Positions 24,341 through 32,228 of a stretch of 32,228 nucleotides of DNA are shown piece by piece. Within the stretch, counting starts at the first letter, position 1. The number at the start of each line of letters is the position of its first letter. This DNA is from Candidatus Poseidoniales archaeon (GTDB taxonomy: Archaea; Thermoplasmatota; Poseidoniia; Poseidoniales; Poseidoniaceae). The stretch spans positions 10,499 through 42,726 of the forward strand of contig QQSA01000097.1 of assembly GCA_003602535.1 (NCBI GenBank), read 5' to 3'. The notes under the pieces were generated by a model that did no database searches, was not told the DNA's origin, and worked only from the letters and a program-made list of their open reading frames with translations. The position numbers and the translations under genes are program-made.

Positions 24341-25531
24341 TTGAAAAGAGTGTTTTTAATCTCAATTCTTGTTCTCTGCATTTTTGTTCCTTCGGGCGCA
24401 CAGGCCCAAGGCCAAATGCCGGGGCTAGGGGTAGAATTAGAGTGTGAAAACTCCGATACAATCAGTATCGATGTCACTCCAGGCGAGTCTAATATGTTCC
24501 AAAGAATGTGCACGGTTACCAATACTGGGTCGGTTACTGAAACTATTGAACTTGAGACCAGTGTCGATGGTAATGATTTCAGAGTCGAACTATCTCCTGG
24601 AAGTGAATCAACCTACACTATTGAGGCGGGTGGCGAGGAGACTTTTTATGTCGATTTTTCTGCAGCAGAACGTCTTCCAGTTTCATTTGAAAATTATGAA
24701 ATAAATGCACAAGTAGTAAGCATTGGTGTTGATCCAATACCTTCTCCCGATGTGAGTATGTTAAACATAACAGATTCAATCCAAGGTAAGGTTGAATCAT
24801 TGCCATACACCAAATTTAGTTTAGAAGTTACTCGTTCTGTGCTGAGTCTCGATTCGGGAGAAGAGGGCACAATCGATTTAACAATATTCAATGATGGCAA
24901 TATACAATTGGAAACCTTTGTTCTGGGTATGGAAAACAAAGATGAACTTATTGATGCAGGATTTGATCTTAAATTTTGTTGGGGCTACAAATCATCAGCG
25001 GAGTCATGTAGTGATTTATCAAAATCAAATGTATTTTTAGGAACGATTTTGGAGCCGAGCACTACTTCTGAGATAGGATCATTTGTGCTAAATGCTCCAG
25101 ATGGGCTGTCCAGCGAATTATCAATCGATGCGAATATCTTCGCATATTCTGATGATGCGGCACCTGGCGATATCGCTGGAGAAGATAGTTGGACTGTCGA
25201 GATAACAGTTAGGAGTTCCGAAGATGAAGGCGGCTTTGGATTAGACACCTTAGACACCTTAGATTCTGAAACCATGACAATGGTTGGAATGGCTGGTGGA
25301 GGCTTGATTGGAGTCGTTGTATTATTAGTCCTAATTTCTCGTTTAACCAAAAAAGCTGCGGGTAAGCAAAAGACCGCTGCCAAAGAAGCCAAGAGAGCAG
25401 CTAAAGCGGTCCGCAAATCGAAAAAATCCGGCGGCAAAGCGAAGAAGGCTAAAGCCGTGGAAGAAGATTTTGAAGACGATTTCGACGATGACTTTGATTT
25501 TGATGACGACTTCGACTTCGATGATTTATGA
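24341..25531 (+). CDS. Secreted, membrane-anchored protein with charged cytoplasmic tail
   Basis: A 396-residue protein. A signal peptide (KRVFLISILVLCIFVPSGAQA) is followed by an extracellular region of two Ig-like, CARDB/NEW3-type modules ('CTVTNTGSVTETIELETS' and 'LTIFNDGNIQLETF'), a tandem LDTLDTLD, a membrane segment at about 314-336, and a tail that is first Lys/Ala-rich and then almost only Asp, Phe and Glu. The start TTG 24341 is placed by the signal peptide and by GGTGG (24332-24336); longer frames overlap the preceding gene. Such NEW3-domain proteins often link surface complexes or transporters to the membrane; the partner is unknown. A T-rich stretch follows the stop. Confidence 0.75.
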   Translation: MKRVFLISILVLCIFVPSGAQAQGQMPGLGVELECENSDTISIDVTPGESNMFQRMCTVTNTGSVTETIELETSVDGNDFRVELSPGSESTYTIEAGGEETFYVDFSAAERLPVSFENYEINAQVVSIGVDPIPSPDVSMLNITDSIQGKVESLPYTKFSLEVTRSVLSLDSGEEGTIDLTIFNDGNIQLETFVLGMENKDELIDAGFDLKFCWGYKSSAESCSDLSKSNVFLGTILEPSTTSEIGSFVLNAPDGLSSELSIDANIFAYSDDAAPGDIAGEDSWTVEITVRSSEDEGGFGLDTLDTLDSETMTMVGMAGGGLIGVVVLLVLISRLTKKAAGKQKTAAKEAKRAAKAVRKSKKSGGKAKKAKAVEEDFEDDFDDDFDFDDDFDFDDL

Positions 25532-25536
25532 TTAAG

Positions 25537-25563
25537 GTGATTTTTGGGTTTATTTTTTCACCC
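25537..25563 (+). terminator. T-rich inverted repeat after the surface protein gene
   Basis: GGTGA and TCACC enclose a T-rich loop with runs of five and six T, starting 6 nt after the stop. T-rich tracts end many archaeal transcripts. Confidence 0.45.
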
Positions 25564-25626
25564 CAGTAATTGCCTTTGTACCCCGATTAACCATGGCAAC
25601 AGTCATAGGCGTGGTGGCTAGGGAAA

Positions 25627-25647
25627 CACCTACCCTAAGGGTAGGTG
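25627..25647 (+). promoter_or_regulatory. Leader hairpin that could mask the fabI ribosome-binding site
   Basis: CACCTACCC-TAA-GGGTAGGTG is a perfect 9-bp inverted repeat with a 3-nt loop. Its 3' arm contains GGTG, the only ribosome-binding-site-like sequence 6 nt before ATG 25654, so folding would hide it. It may act as a translational switch or a simple structural element. Confidence 0.45.
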
Positions 25648-25653
25648 CTAATC

Positions 25654-26448
25654 ATGCTTGGTTTACAAGGTAAAGTTGCATTCGTATTTGGTGTAGCAAG
25701 TGAAGACTCAATCGCTTGGGCGATTTGTAAGAGTCTTGCAGATGCAGGGGTCAAACTTTACCTCGGTTATCAGAAGAGGTTTATGTCCAGAGTGTTCCAA
25801 TTGAAAGACAAGCTGCCGGCAATTGCAGGATTTTATCCATTAGACGTTGCTACAGATGCAGATACCAAGGAATTCTTTGACGCATTTAGTAAAGAGAATC
25901 CTGGCTTGAAAGCAGATATTTTGATTCATGCGATCGGATTTGCGCCTCGAGAATGCTTCGATAGACCAATATTATTCGTCGAAGACGAGAGCATCAATAC
26001 GGCATTTACTATTTCTGCAAATTCATTGCAGCGTTGCCTTAAATTCGCTTTACCTTACCTCAACCCTGGTTCCTCAACAATAACTCTGACTTATGCGGCT
26101 TCAACAAGACATGTCCCTTCATACGGAATTATGAGTATGGCTAAAGCGGCCTTGGAATGCTGGACTAGAGAATTGGCATGCCATTTGGGCCCTGAAGGGC
26201 ACCGTGTAAATGCAATATCTAGCGGCCCAATACGAACTATTGCTGCCAGTGGCATCCCTGGATTTGATAACATCTTGGATCATGTTGCAAATAATTCTCC
26301 GCTTCGAAGAAATGTCACTCAGTCTGATGTTGCAGGTTGTACCACTTGGCTAGCAAGCCCTCTTGCATCAGGAGTCACTGGGCAATGCATTCACGTCGAT
26401 GCTGGGTATTCGATTACTATGGTGCCATCAAGCATAATGGGGGAATGA
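25654..26448 (+). CDS. fabI: Enoyl-ACP reductase, FabI type
   Basis: A 264-residue SDR enzyme that reduces the 2,3 double bond of enoyl-acyl carriers with NADH. 'GKVAFVFGVASEDSIAW' is the FabI cofactor motif (GVAxxxSIAW); 'DILIHAIGFAP' matches the HxI-fAP block; the catalytic Tyr157 and Lys164 are in 'SYGIMSMAKAALE', spaced as Tyr156/Lys163 of E. coli FabI; 'RVNAISSGPIRTIAASGI' is the family's substrate loop. ATG 25654 follows the hairpin 25627-25647 by 6 nt; GTG 25645 lies inside that hairpin. The giant synthase gene starts 3 nt after the stop, so both are almost certainly one operon, with FabI as trans-acting reductase. This is a bacterial-type enzyme in an archaeal setting, probably acquired by transfer. 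Confidence 0.92.
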   Translation: MLGLQGKVAFVFGVASEDSIAWAICKSLADAGVKLYLGYQKRFMSRVFQLKDKLPAIAGFYPLDVATDADTKEFFDAFSKENPGLKADILIHAIGFAPRECFDRPILFVEDESINTAFTISANSLQRCLKFALPYLNPGSSTITLTYAASTRHVPSYGIMSMAKAALECWTRELACHLGPEGHRVNAISSGPIRTIAASGIPGFDNILDHVANNSPLRRNVTQSDVAGCTTWLASPLASGVTGQCIHVDAGYSITMVPSSIMGE

Positions 26449-26451
26449 AAC

Positions 26452-29400
26452 ATGTCAATCACTACAGCAAATGGAAAACCAGTAGACGGGCTAAACCAAG
26501 CGCCCTTCGAACCAATTGCAGTTATTGGAATGGCTGCATTGATGCCAGATGCGGATGATATCGAAGGGTTTTGGCAGAATATTATCGATGCCCATGTGTC
26601 TATCAAAGAAGTAAACCAAAGTAGATGGGATCCTGAAATCTATTGGGAAAACGGAGCTCCTGGAAACATTACTGAAGGCAAAACATATTCTAAAATCGGG
26701 GCATTCGTAGATGATTACGAATTTGATTGGAGACGATGGAGGCAACCTCCAGGGACTTTGCCGCAAATTGATCCGTGCCAACTATGGGCGGTGACAGTAT
26801 CTGCTGATGCAATTGAAAACGCAGGTTACGGCGAAGACGGGAAAGTGTTAGACAGAGCCCGAACAGGCGTAATATTCGCTAATGCACTGGGCGGTGAAAA
26901 CCGCTCTGAAACAAATATTAGAATCTACAGCGCAGAAATGAGAAAAATCGCAATCGAAAATGGCTCAACTCCAGAACAAGCCGATGCTATTGTCGAAAAA
27001 ATGTGCGAAGGTAAACCGCGTATCGATGAAGATACTATGCCCGGTGAATTAGCCAATGTCGTGAGTGGACGTGTAGCGAATTTACTGGACTTGCAAGGCC
27101 CGAATTACTCTACCGATGCAGCATGTGCATCTTCAATGGCTGCATTACTCGATGCTTGCAGATTATTGCAGACCAGGCAGGTCGATACTATGCTTGCAGG
27201 AGCAACAGATAGGTGTATGGAGGCAGCGACATATGCAAAGTTCAGCGCAATAGGTGCGCTTTCTGCAACTCACTCAACACCGTTCGATGCAAGTGCGAAT
27301 GGATTCGTAATGGGAGAAGGAGCAGGGGTATTGTTGCTCAAGAGACTTTCAGATGCTATCAGAGATGGCGATGATGTCAAAGCAGTAGTTCGAGGAGTAG
27401 GCGGTTCTTCAGATGGCCGTGGCAAGGGTATTACTGCGCCTAGCCAAAGAGGACAAGTGCAGGCGGTAAGTCGTGCATATTCTCAAGCAGGATACGCTCC
27501 TTCTACCGTTGAGTTAGTTGAGGCTCACGGAACTTCAACAAAAGTTGGCGATGCGACTGAGTTGTCTACACTATCATTGCTCTGGACAGGGCTTGATGGG
27601 GGAGACCACATTGCTGTAGGCTCAGTAAAAAGTCAAATTGGGCATCTGAAAGCTGCAGCGGGAATTGCAGGAATCATGAAAGCATGTAATGCAGTATATC
27701 ACAATACAATTCCTCCGAGCGCAGGTTTCCAAACTCCTAATCCTACTGTAGAATGGGACAAAATCCCATTTTTCGTTCCGACAGAAGCGAGGGACTGGCC
27801 GGAACCTGAGTCACATCCTAGGCGTGCTGGAGTGTCTGCATTCGGATTCGGAGGCACAAACTTCCACGTAGCAATCGAGGGTTATGATCCGCAATATCAT
27901 GCAGATTTAGTTTCACATTGGGACGGCAGATGGGATGCATACGCTGGAACAACATCGGCAACAGATGCAAAACCTTCACTGACGCATGAAGAATTAAAAT
28001 CGATTGAAGGCGGCCTTCTGTTACTATCAGGAGACTCAATCCAATCTGTAAAATCCAAACTTTCTGCGTTGTCTTTTAGCGGCCCTAATTTCGATGATGA
28101 TCCTAACGGCATGCGCCTTTCATTCACTCTTCAAAATCATTGGTCATACTCTGCAAGCGATTCAGTTAGGATGGCAATCACTGCAACAAGCTGGGCTGAA
28201 TTAACTAAGAGAATCGACCTTGCCAACAAAGCGATAGATGACAAGGCCAAATGGGGATTCTTGATGAGTCAAGGGATAATGCTCAGCGATGACCCTGCCC
28301 TTCCTGATGCTGCCAAAGTCGCTCACATGTATCCAGGGCAAGGTAGCCAATATGTTGGCATGACATGTGACCTAAGTAACAGATTTACTGGAGTGGGAGA
28401 TGTTTGGAATAAGGCAGATGTCACTATGGTCGATGTGTTAGATGGCGAGTCACTTTCCTCATTCGTCCTAAGAGAAAATCTCTCAGCAGATGAAAGAAAA
28501 GAGGCTGAAAATAAGCTGAAACAGACAGAATATACTCAGCCCGCTATGCTAACCGCTGATTTAGCGATAGAAGCCGCATTGAATTCTCATGGCCATAGGC
28601 CTGACATGGTTGCAGGACATAGTTTGGGAGAATATGCTGCATTGATGAGCGCAGGAATTCTCGATATGGATGGTGCACTCAGAGCAGCCGCAGCACGCGG
28701 AACAGAAATGGGTAGTGTCGAAATAGATGACAAAGGTTTGATGGCTAGCGTTACAGCTCCTTATGAGAGAATTGCAGAAATCATTGACGAAATTGACGGA
28801 TATGTAATCGCTGCTAACAAGAATTCTCCAAAGATGACTGTAATCGCTGGAGAAACCGCTCCGGTCAAAGAAGCGATGTCTAGGTTCGAGGCCGAGGGAT
28901 TCCAAACCGTAGCATTAGCAACTAGTCACGCATTCCATTCGAAAATTGTGGCTCCTGCAAACGAACCATTGCGTAGATTCTTGGAAGGCCTCGATATTCG
29001 TTGGCCAAGTATTCCAATAACCAGCAATGTCGATGGAGGATGGTATCCAATGGATAATGGGGGAGATTCTAAATCTGCAGTATTGTCTAAATTAGCGCCT
29101 CAGATGGCATCTAGTGTAGAATGGACTACTCAGATCAACTCAATGTATGAGGCAGGCGCAAGAATTTTTGTTGAAGTCGGTCCAAAGCGGGCATTGACCG
29201 TCTTCGCTTCACAAATTCTGGAAGGCAAAGCAGCACTTCCGGTAATGACTAACCACCCTAAGGCGGGAGGGATTGCAACTTTCTTGTCGGCTTTAGGTGC
29301 GCTAGCACTAGCAGGCCGTCCACCTGAATGGCCTAGTTCTACCAGTCCTCACTTGACAGAGGCATTCCGTGCTGGTCCAATTGAAGCCAAAAATAGCATT

Positions 29401-32228
29401 ACGAAACCGGCAACTCCTCTCAAAGAAAGGAGCCGACCACTTCCTTCTAAAGGTGGAAATGTAGTTACTCAAAATGTAGTTCAATCCGCTGAGGCATATG
29501 TTGATCCAGACGCCGATAAGATTGCATTGGTAGGCGAATTGATTTCTGCTCAAACAGGCTATCCTGCTAAGTTCTGTCAAGGTAATGTCGACATGAGATC
29601 TGTTTTGGGAATGTCAGATTCACAGATTCAACAAATAGTATCAACAGTCCATGCCAAGTGTAGTACTGATCCCGAATGGGATATATCTGTTGCAAAGACT
29701 CCTGGGGATATCACAAGATGGATAACATCGGCTCCGGTTACTGGAAGTAAAAATCGTGTTACTAAATTAGATGACAGAGGCGATGACCCGTTCGTGATAA
29801 CAGGAATTTCTCTTGGATTACCTGGTGGAGAAAGAGTCTTTGATGAAGGTAATTTTGAGAAATTAGTCCGTGGAGAATCTTGTATTAGTGAAGTTAGTGA
29901 TGACTACAAACAAAGACTGCTTGACAAAAATATCGTACGATTAATCAAAGGACGTGATGGCAGTGTCGGAATGGATGCTGCCACCGAATTCGGAGACATA
30001 CCTCAGTTAGCAGGATTAAGAGGCGCATTTAATCCATCAGAAGAATTTGGAATAGATGCGAAGATTGCAGCTGCTTGGGATATAACAACTCAACTAGCAT
30101 GTGCTGCGGGACTTATCGCTCTCAAAGATGCAGGCATTCCATTGACTCCTGTAGAGCAAGTAGGAAAGGGCGGGCTACGATTAATTCGCTCATGGCAGAT
30201 GCCTTCAGCTTACAGAGATCGTACCGGTATTGTATTTTCATCATGTTTCGCAGGTCATCAGATGGCAGCAAAACATGCTAAGGTAAACGGAGACGATGGA
30301 GATGGGCGTTTCGATAGAAGATATCTGTTCCAGATTCTGAATATGGGCCATTCTCAATTCGCTCAGCACGTAGGTATCCGTGGACCAAACACAACAATCA
30401 ATCTAGCATGTGCTTCTGCTACAGCAGCATTTAGCGTTGCAGAAGATTGGCTTTCATCAGATAGATGCGACAGAGTTGTCATCATCTCTGCAGATGATGT
30501 TACTGGAGATGATTTGTGGGAATGGATTGGATCAGGATTCGCTGCAAGTGGGGCTGCATCAACCAGCAATGTTGTCGAAGAAGCAGCACTACCGTTTGAC
30601 CGTCGCAGAAACGGCTTAGTCTTAGGAATGGGGGCTGCTGCATTCGTAGTGGAAAGAAAATCACAATCCGACCAAAGAGGTGTTCAACCTATGGCGGAGT
30701 TATTGGGTACAAAAGTAGCAAACTCCGCATTCCATGGGACTCGACTAGATGTTGAACATGTGGCCTCTACAGTGAATGATTTCATCACCGATATGGAAGA
30801 AAGTTGGGGACTAGATCGGCATAAGATGGCACCAGATTTGGCCTTCTTTTCTCATGAAACATATACTCCTGCTAGAGGTGGTTCTGCTCAAGCCGAAGTC
30901 AAAGCATTGAGAGATACTTTCGGTTCTAGTACAGATTCGATTGTTATTGCGAATACCAAAGGTTTCACCGGCCACCCAATGGGTGTTGGAATTGAAGATG
31001 CTTCAATGTTTTACGGCATGATGACTGGAAGAATACCTCCAATCGCTAATCATAAAGAAGTAGACCCAGAACTTGGAAACTTGACATTGTCAAAGGGTGG
31101 AGAATATTCTAATCTCAAGTACGGAATGAGGTTTGCAGCAGGGTTTGGAAGTCAAATCGGGCTATCGCTAGTTCGTAAAATTGAATTTAGTGGAGACCGA
31201 ATAGACAAGCAGAAATTGTTAGCATGGAATCAATCTCTTGCTGGTACATCAAATATTGAATTGAGAGTGCTCCAAAATAAATTGGTTGCTTATGTCGATG
31301 GTGACAATAATCTGCATGGTGGTTTACAAGGTGAAGAATATGCTATTGCTAAAGACATGCCTTCCTCAGCCCCAGTAATTGCTGAGGTTGCGCCAGAACC
31401 AGTTGCAGAGCCAGCGCCAACGCCTGAACCGGTAAATGTTGAGAAACCATCAACTCCAACTGCGTCTGGAGATATTACTCCAATTGTTATCGAAGTGGTA
31501 GTCAATCATACAGGATATCCTGCAGACTTTGTAGAATTAGATCAAGATCTCGAGGGAGAATTAGGAATCGATACTGTCAAGCAAGCTGAAATTATGGCAG
31601 ATATCAGAACTAAGTTCGAACTACCTGTGGATGAAGACTTCGTTCTTTCAGATTACCCTACACTCAATCACATGATTGCATATATTCACAAAATGAAAGG
31701 CGGAGCAACATCTGCTCCAGTGTCTGCACCAGTAGTGGAAGCACCAGCGCCAGTCGCTGAAGCACCTACTCCTGCACCAGCGCCTGCGCCAGCACCTGTT
31801 GCAGTAGCAGCAATAGATAGTGGCGACATTCAGCCAAAACTGATTGGGGTGGTTGTCAAGCATACTGGCTATCCAGAAGATTTCATCGAGATGGATCAAG
31901 ACCTTGAAGGAGAATTAGGAATCGATACTGTCAAGCAAGCCGAAATCATGGGAGATGTAAGAGAAATATTTTCACTTCCAGTCGACGAGGATTTCGTACT
32001 TTCAGATCATCCAACGTTGAATCACTTCGTTGCATATATCCAGAAAATGACAGGTGGAGCAACATCTGCTCCAGTGGCTGCACCAGTAATGGAAGCACCA
32101 GCGCCAGTCGCCGAAGCACCTACTCCAGCGCCTGCGCCAGCACCAGTATCTACAACAGATAGTGGTGACATTCAGCCGAAACTGATTGGTGTGGTCGTCA
32201 AACATACTGGCTATCCAGAAGATTTCAT
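26452..32228 (+). CDS. Giant multidomain fatty acid/polyketide synthase, PfaA-like (3' end outside window)
   Basis: One frame stays open from ATG 26452 to the window end (1925 codons). Domains in order: ketosynthase 1, residues 21-470, with C225 (DAACASS), H359 (EAHGTST) and H398 (IGHLKAAAG); acyltransferase, about 624-960, with YPGQGSQ, GHSLGE (S724) and HAFH at 826-829, the malonyl-type motif; a degenerate carrier-like segment, about 1020-1065; ketosynthase 2, about 1114-1577, with C1320 (NLACASA), H1468 (SHETYTPARGG) and H1508 (GFTGHPMG); then carrier domains at about 1672-1745 and 1790-1860 and the start of a third, joined by Ala-Pro linkers. Both complete carriers read LGIDTVKQAEI, with Thr1708 and Thr1826 at the phosphopantetheine site. 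Ketoreductase and dehydratase would be expected downstream. It is 3 nt after fabI. Codon use looks like its neighbours. Confidence 0.92.
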   Translation, partial: MSITTANGKPVDGLNQAPFEPIAVIGMAALMPDADDIEGFWQNIIDAHVSIKEVNQSRWDPEIYWENGAPGNITEGKTYSKIGAFVDDYEFDWRRWRQPPGTLPQIDPCQLWAVTVSADAIENAGYGEDGKVLDRARTGVIFANALGGENRSETNIRIYSAEMRKIAIENGSTPEQADAIVEKMCEGKPRIDEDTMPGELANVVSGRVANLLDLQGPNYSTDAACASSMAALLDACRLLQTRQVDTMLAGATDRCMEAATYAKFSAIGALSATHSTPFDASANGFVMGEGAGVLLLKRLSDAIRDGDDVKAVVRGVGGSSDGRGKGITAPSQRGQVQAVSRAYSQAGYAPSTVELVEAHGTSTKVGDATELSTLSLLWTGLDGGDHIAVGSVKSQIGHLKAAAGIAGIMKACNAVYHNTIPPSAGFQTPNPTVEWDKIPFFVPTEARDWPEPESHPRRAGVSAFGFGGTNFHVAIEGYDPQYHADLVSHWDGRWDAYAGTTSATDAKPSLTHEELKSIEGGLLLLSGDSIQSVKSKLSALSFSGPNFDDDPNGMRLSFTLQNHWSYSASDSVRMAITATSWAELTKRIDLANKAIDDKAKWGFLMSQGIMLSDDPALPDAAKVAHMYPGQGSQYVGMTCDLSNRFTGVGDVWNKADVTMVDVLDGESLSSFVLRENLSADERKEAENKLKQTEYTQPAMLTADLAIEAALNSHGHRPDMVAGHSLGEYAALMSAGILDMDGALRAAAARGTEMGSVEIDDKGLMASVTAPYERIAEIIDEIDGYVIAANKNSPKMTVIAGETAPVKEAMSRFEAEGFQTVALATSHAFHSKIVAPANEPLRRFLEGLDIRWPSIPITSNVDGGWYPMDNGGDSKSAVLSKLAPQMASSVEWTTQINSMYEAGARIFVEVGPKRALTVFASQILEGKAALPVMTNHPKAGGIATFLSALGALALAGRPPEWPSSTSPHLTEAFRAGPIEAKNSITKPATPLKERSRPLPSKGGNVVTQNVVQSAEAYVDPDADKIALVGELISAQTGYPAKFCQGNVDMRSVLGMSDSQIQQIVSTVHAKCSTDPEWDISVAKTPGDITRWITSAPVTGSKNRVTKLDDRGDDPFVITGISLGLPGGERVFDEGNFEKLVRGESCISEVSDDYKQRLLDKNIVRLIKGRDGSVGMDAATEFGDIPQLAGLRGAFNPSEEFGIDAKIAAAWDITTQLACAAGLIALKDAGIPLTPVEQVGKGGLRLIRSWQMPSAYRDRTGIVFSSCFAGHQMAAKHAKVNGDDGDGRFDRRYLFQILNMGHSQFAQHVGIRGPNTTINLACASATAAFSVAEDWLSSDRCDRVVIISADDVTGDDLWEWIGSGFAASGAASTSNVVEEAALPFDRRRNGLVLGMGAAAFVVERKSQSDQRGVQPMAELLGTKVANSAFHGTRLDVEHVASTVNDFITDMEESWGLDRHKMAPDLAFFSHETYTPARGGSAQAEVKALRDTFGSSTDSIVIANTKGFTGHPMGVGIEDASMFYGMMTGRIPPIANHKEVDPELGNLTLSKGGEYSNLKYGMRFAAGFGSQIGLSLVRKIEFSGDRIDKQKLLAWNQSLAGTSNIELRVLQNKLVAYVDGDNNLHGGLQGEEYAIAKDMPSSAPVIAEVAPEPVAEPAPTPEPVNVEKPSTPTASGDITPIVIEVVVNHTGYPADFVELDQDLEGELGIDTVKQAEIMADIRTKFELPVDEDFVLSDYPTLNHMIAYIHKMKGGATSAPVSAPVVEAPAPVAEAPTPAPAPAPAPVAVAAIDSGDIQPKLIGVVVKHTGYPEDFIEMDQDLEGELGIDTVKQAEIMGDVREIFSLPVDEDFVLSDHPTLNHFVAYIQKMTGGATSAPVAAPVMEAPAPVAEAPTPAPAPAPVSTTDSGDIQPKLIGVVVKHTGYPEDF
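31462..32228 (+). repeat. Tandem carrier-domain repeat in the synthase gene
   Basis: Three carrier units begin at about 31462, 31816 and 32158 (spacings 354 and 342 bp). Units 2 and 3 are nearly identical at the DNA level over the 71 bases visible of unit 3 (from GATAGTGG), which indicates recent duplication or gene conversion. The linkers are Ala-Pro-rich (APAPVAEAPTPAPAP). The array continues beyond the window. Confidence 0.85.

Noticed and set aside
31730-32150. Repeats as a CRISPR or satellite array
   Set aside because: The repeat is in frame and encodes carrier domains and Ala-Pro linkers.
27818-32205. Several minus-strand frames of 60-114 codons
   Set aside because: They are shadows of the giant synthase gene, which is open in one frame with catalytic motifs throughout.

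Overview
The window reads as an AT-rich (about 40% G+C by eye), densely packed chromosome segment from a planktonic euryarchaeon, most likely Marine Group II (Candidatus Poseidoniales). This is inferred from gene content, not from a marker search. Archaeal marks are an Orc1/Cdc6 initiator, a TBP-like factor, a CoaD of archaeal type fused to the archaeal GTP-dependent dephospho-CoA kinase, a COG1099 TatD relative, a translation-factor relative, and leaderless genes with a TATA-like box about 26 nt before the start codon. Bacterial-type genes (biotin carboxylase, FabI, a multidomain fatty acid/polyketide synthase) are mixed in, as is usual for this group.

Layout: (1) 1-380: the start of a small minus-strand gene and a divergent control region. 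(2) 381-4995: a 760-aa winged-helix protein, then a G+C-rich 260-nt stretch that folds as four consecutive archaeal H/ACA guide-RNA hairpins with K-turns, then the CoaD-DPCK fusion overlapping a membrane glycosyltransferase. (3) 4992-8046: a membrane protein and orc1/cdc6 on the minus strand, a 416-bp AT-rich candidate replication-origin region, and a metallo-beta-lactamase-fold hydrolase. (4) 8120-13344: a CysJ-like reductase, a SLOG-family protein, biotin carboxylase, a PfkB sugar or nucleoside kinase and an EF-Tu-like protein without a P-loop; the last three are tightly linked. (5) 13424-16171: a membrane-anchored protein with a long disordered region, an acyl-CoA thioesterase and a ThiI-like PP-loop enzyme without a THUMP domain. 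(6) 16260-25531: a co-directional block with a 1945-aa surface protein, a possible TraB relative, a divergent TBP, a TatD-like hydrolase and a second surface protein. (7) 25654-end: FabI and, 3 nt later, a giant synthase (KS-AT-degenerate ACP-KS-ACP-ACP-ACP...) that runs off the window.

The two most noteworthy signals are the four-hairpin H/ACA RNA, whose last pocket complements helix 69 of 23S rRNA, and the FabI plus multidomain synthase operon in an archaeon, in which both complete carrier domains carry Thr where the phosphopantetheine Ser normally sits. A biotin carboxylase, a thioesterase, CoA synthesis and the synthase in one segment suggest real acyl-chain metabolism, although archaeal membrane lipids do not need fatty acids.
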